Under the pieces are notes generated by a model. It ran no database searches, had not been told where the DNA came from, and was given only the letters and a program-made list of their open reading frames with translations. From contig NBLI01000178.1 of the NCBI GenBank assembly GCA_002084535.1, positions 1 through 5,898 of the forward strand: a stretch of DNA of 5,898 nucleotides, written 5' to 3'. Shown piece by piece: positions 5,846-5,898 of this stretch; the first letter of the stretch is position 1, and every line of letters starts with the position of its first letter. This DNA is from Candidatus Zhuqueibacterota bacterium 4572_119. GTDB taxonomy: Bacteria; Zhuqueibacterota; Zhuqueibacteria; Thermofontimicrobiales; Thermofontimicrobiaceae. A program made the translations under genes and the position numbers.

Positions 5846-5893
5846 AGGATAACAGGATTCTCAAGATTAACTGGATTTAAAGCAGATTGATTT
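5846..5893. repeat. Degenerate GGATT-type tandem repeat
   Basis: On the plus strand GAT cores occur at 5848, 5856, 5865, 5874, 5885 and 5889, mostly 8-9 bases apart. Their contexts are AGGAT, AGGATT, AGATT, TGGATT, AGATT and GATTT. The units are diverged copies of roughly ACAGGATTA. I recall similar GGATT-rich runs in non-coding DNA of several bacterial phyla, but cannot name a family. It sits 100-150 bases upstream of the decayed corrinoid gene, and the array may continue past the right edge. Confidence 0.55.
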
Positions 5894-5898
5894 TGCAA

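Overview
The window reads as a piece of an AT-rich bacterial chromosome in which every recognisable gene lies on the minus strand. The gene set is a secreted Tricorn-like S41 peptidase, an ABC-F ATPase, a YdhF-type aldo/keto reductase and a corrinoid protein. Together with an A/T-rich base composition and mixed use of Shine-Dalgarno sites, this fits a Gram-negative lineage around the FCB group (Bacteroidota/Calditrichota/KSB1-like). That placement is an inference from gene style, not from a marker gene.

Layout from left to right, with genes read from right to left. Positions 1-1614 hold the first part of a Tricorn-like protease gene, broken in two. An intact signal peptide and first propeller (1614-589) end at an in-frame stop. 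Homology resumes in another reading frame (about 545 down to 1) after a jump of roughly 100 family residues. The catalytic half would lie beyond the left edge. Positions 1717-3672 encode a complete two-cassette ABC-F protein, probably a ribosome-associated translation factor. Positions 3749-4666 encode a complete aldo/keto reductase. Positions 4667-5306 carry no gene but several inverted repeats, including a striking 53-bp nested palindrome. Positions 5307-5739 hold a decayed cobalamin-binding protein gene: its first codons and strong ribosome binding site survive, its N-terminal domain is mostly deleted, and its C-terminus is replaced by two palindromes. The right end (about 5846-5893) is a degenerate GGATT-type tandem repeat.

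The genes do not form a functional pathway. The two intact genes are household-type functions and both flanking genes are wrecked. The most interesting content is structural. There is a BIME-like nested palindrome that can fold in two mutually exclusive ways, and a set of three hairpins that share a TGAA loop and orientation but have different stems. Two independent genes also show the same kind of lesion, an internal deletion with a frame change. I found no CRISPR array, tRNA, rRNA, phage gene or new defence system.
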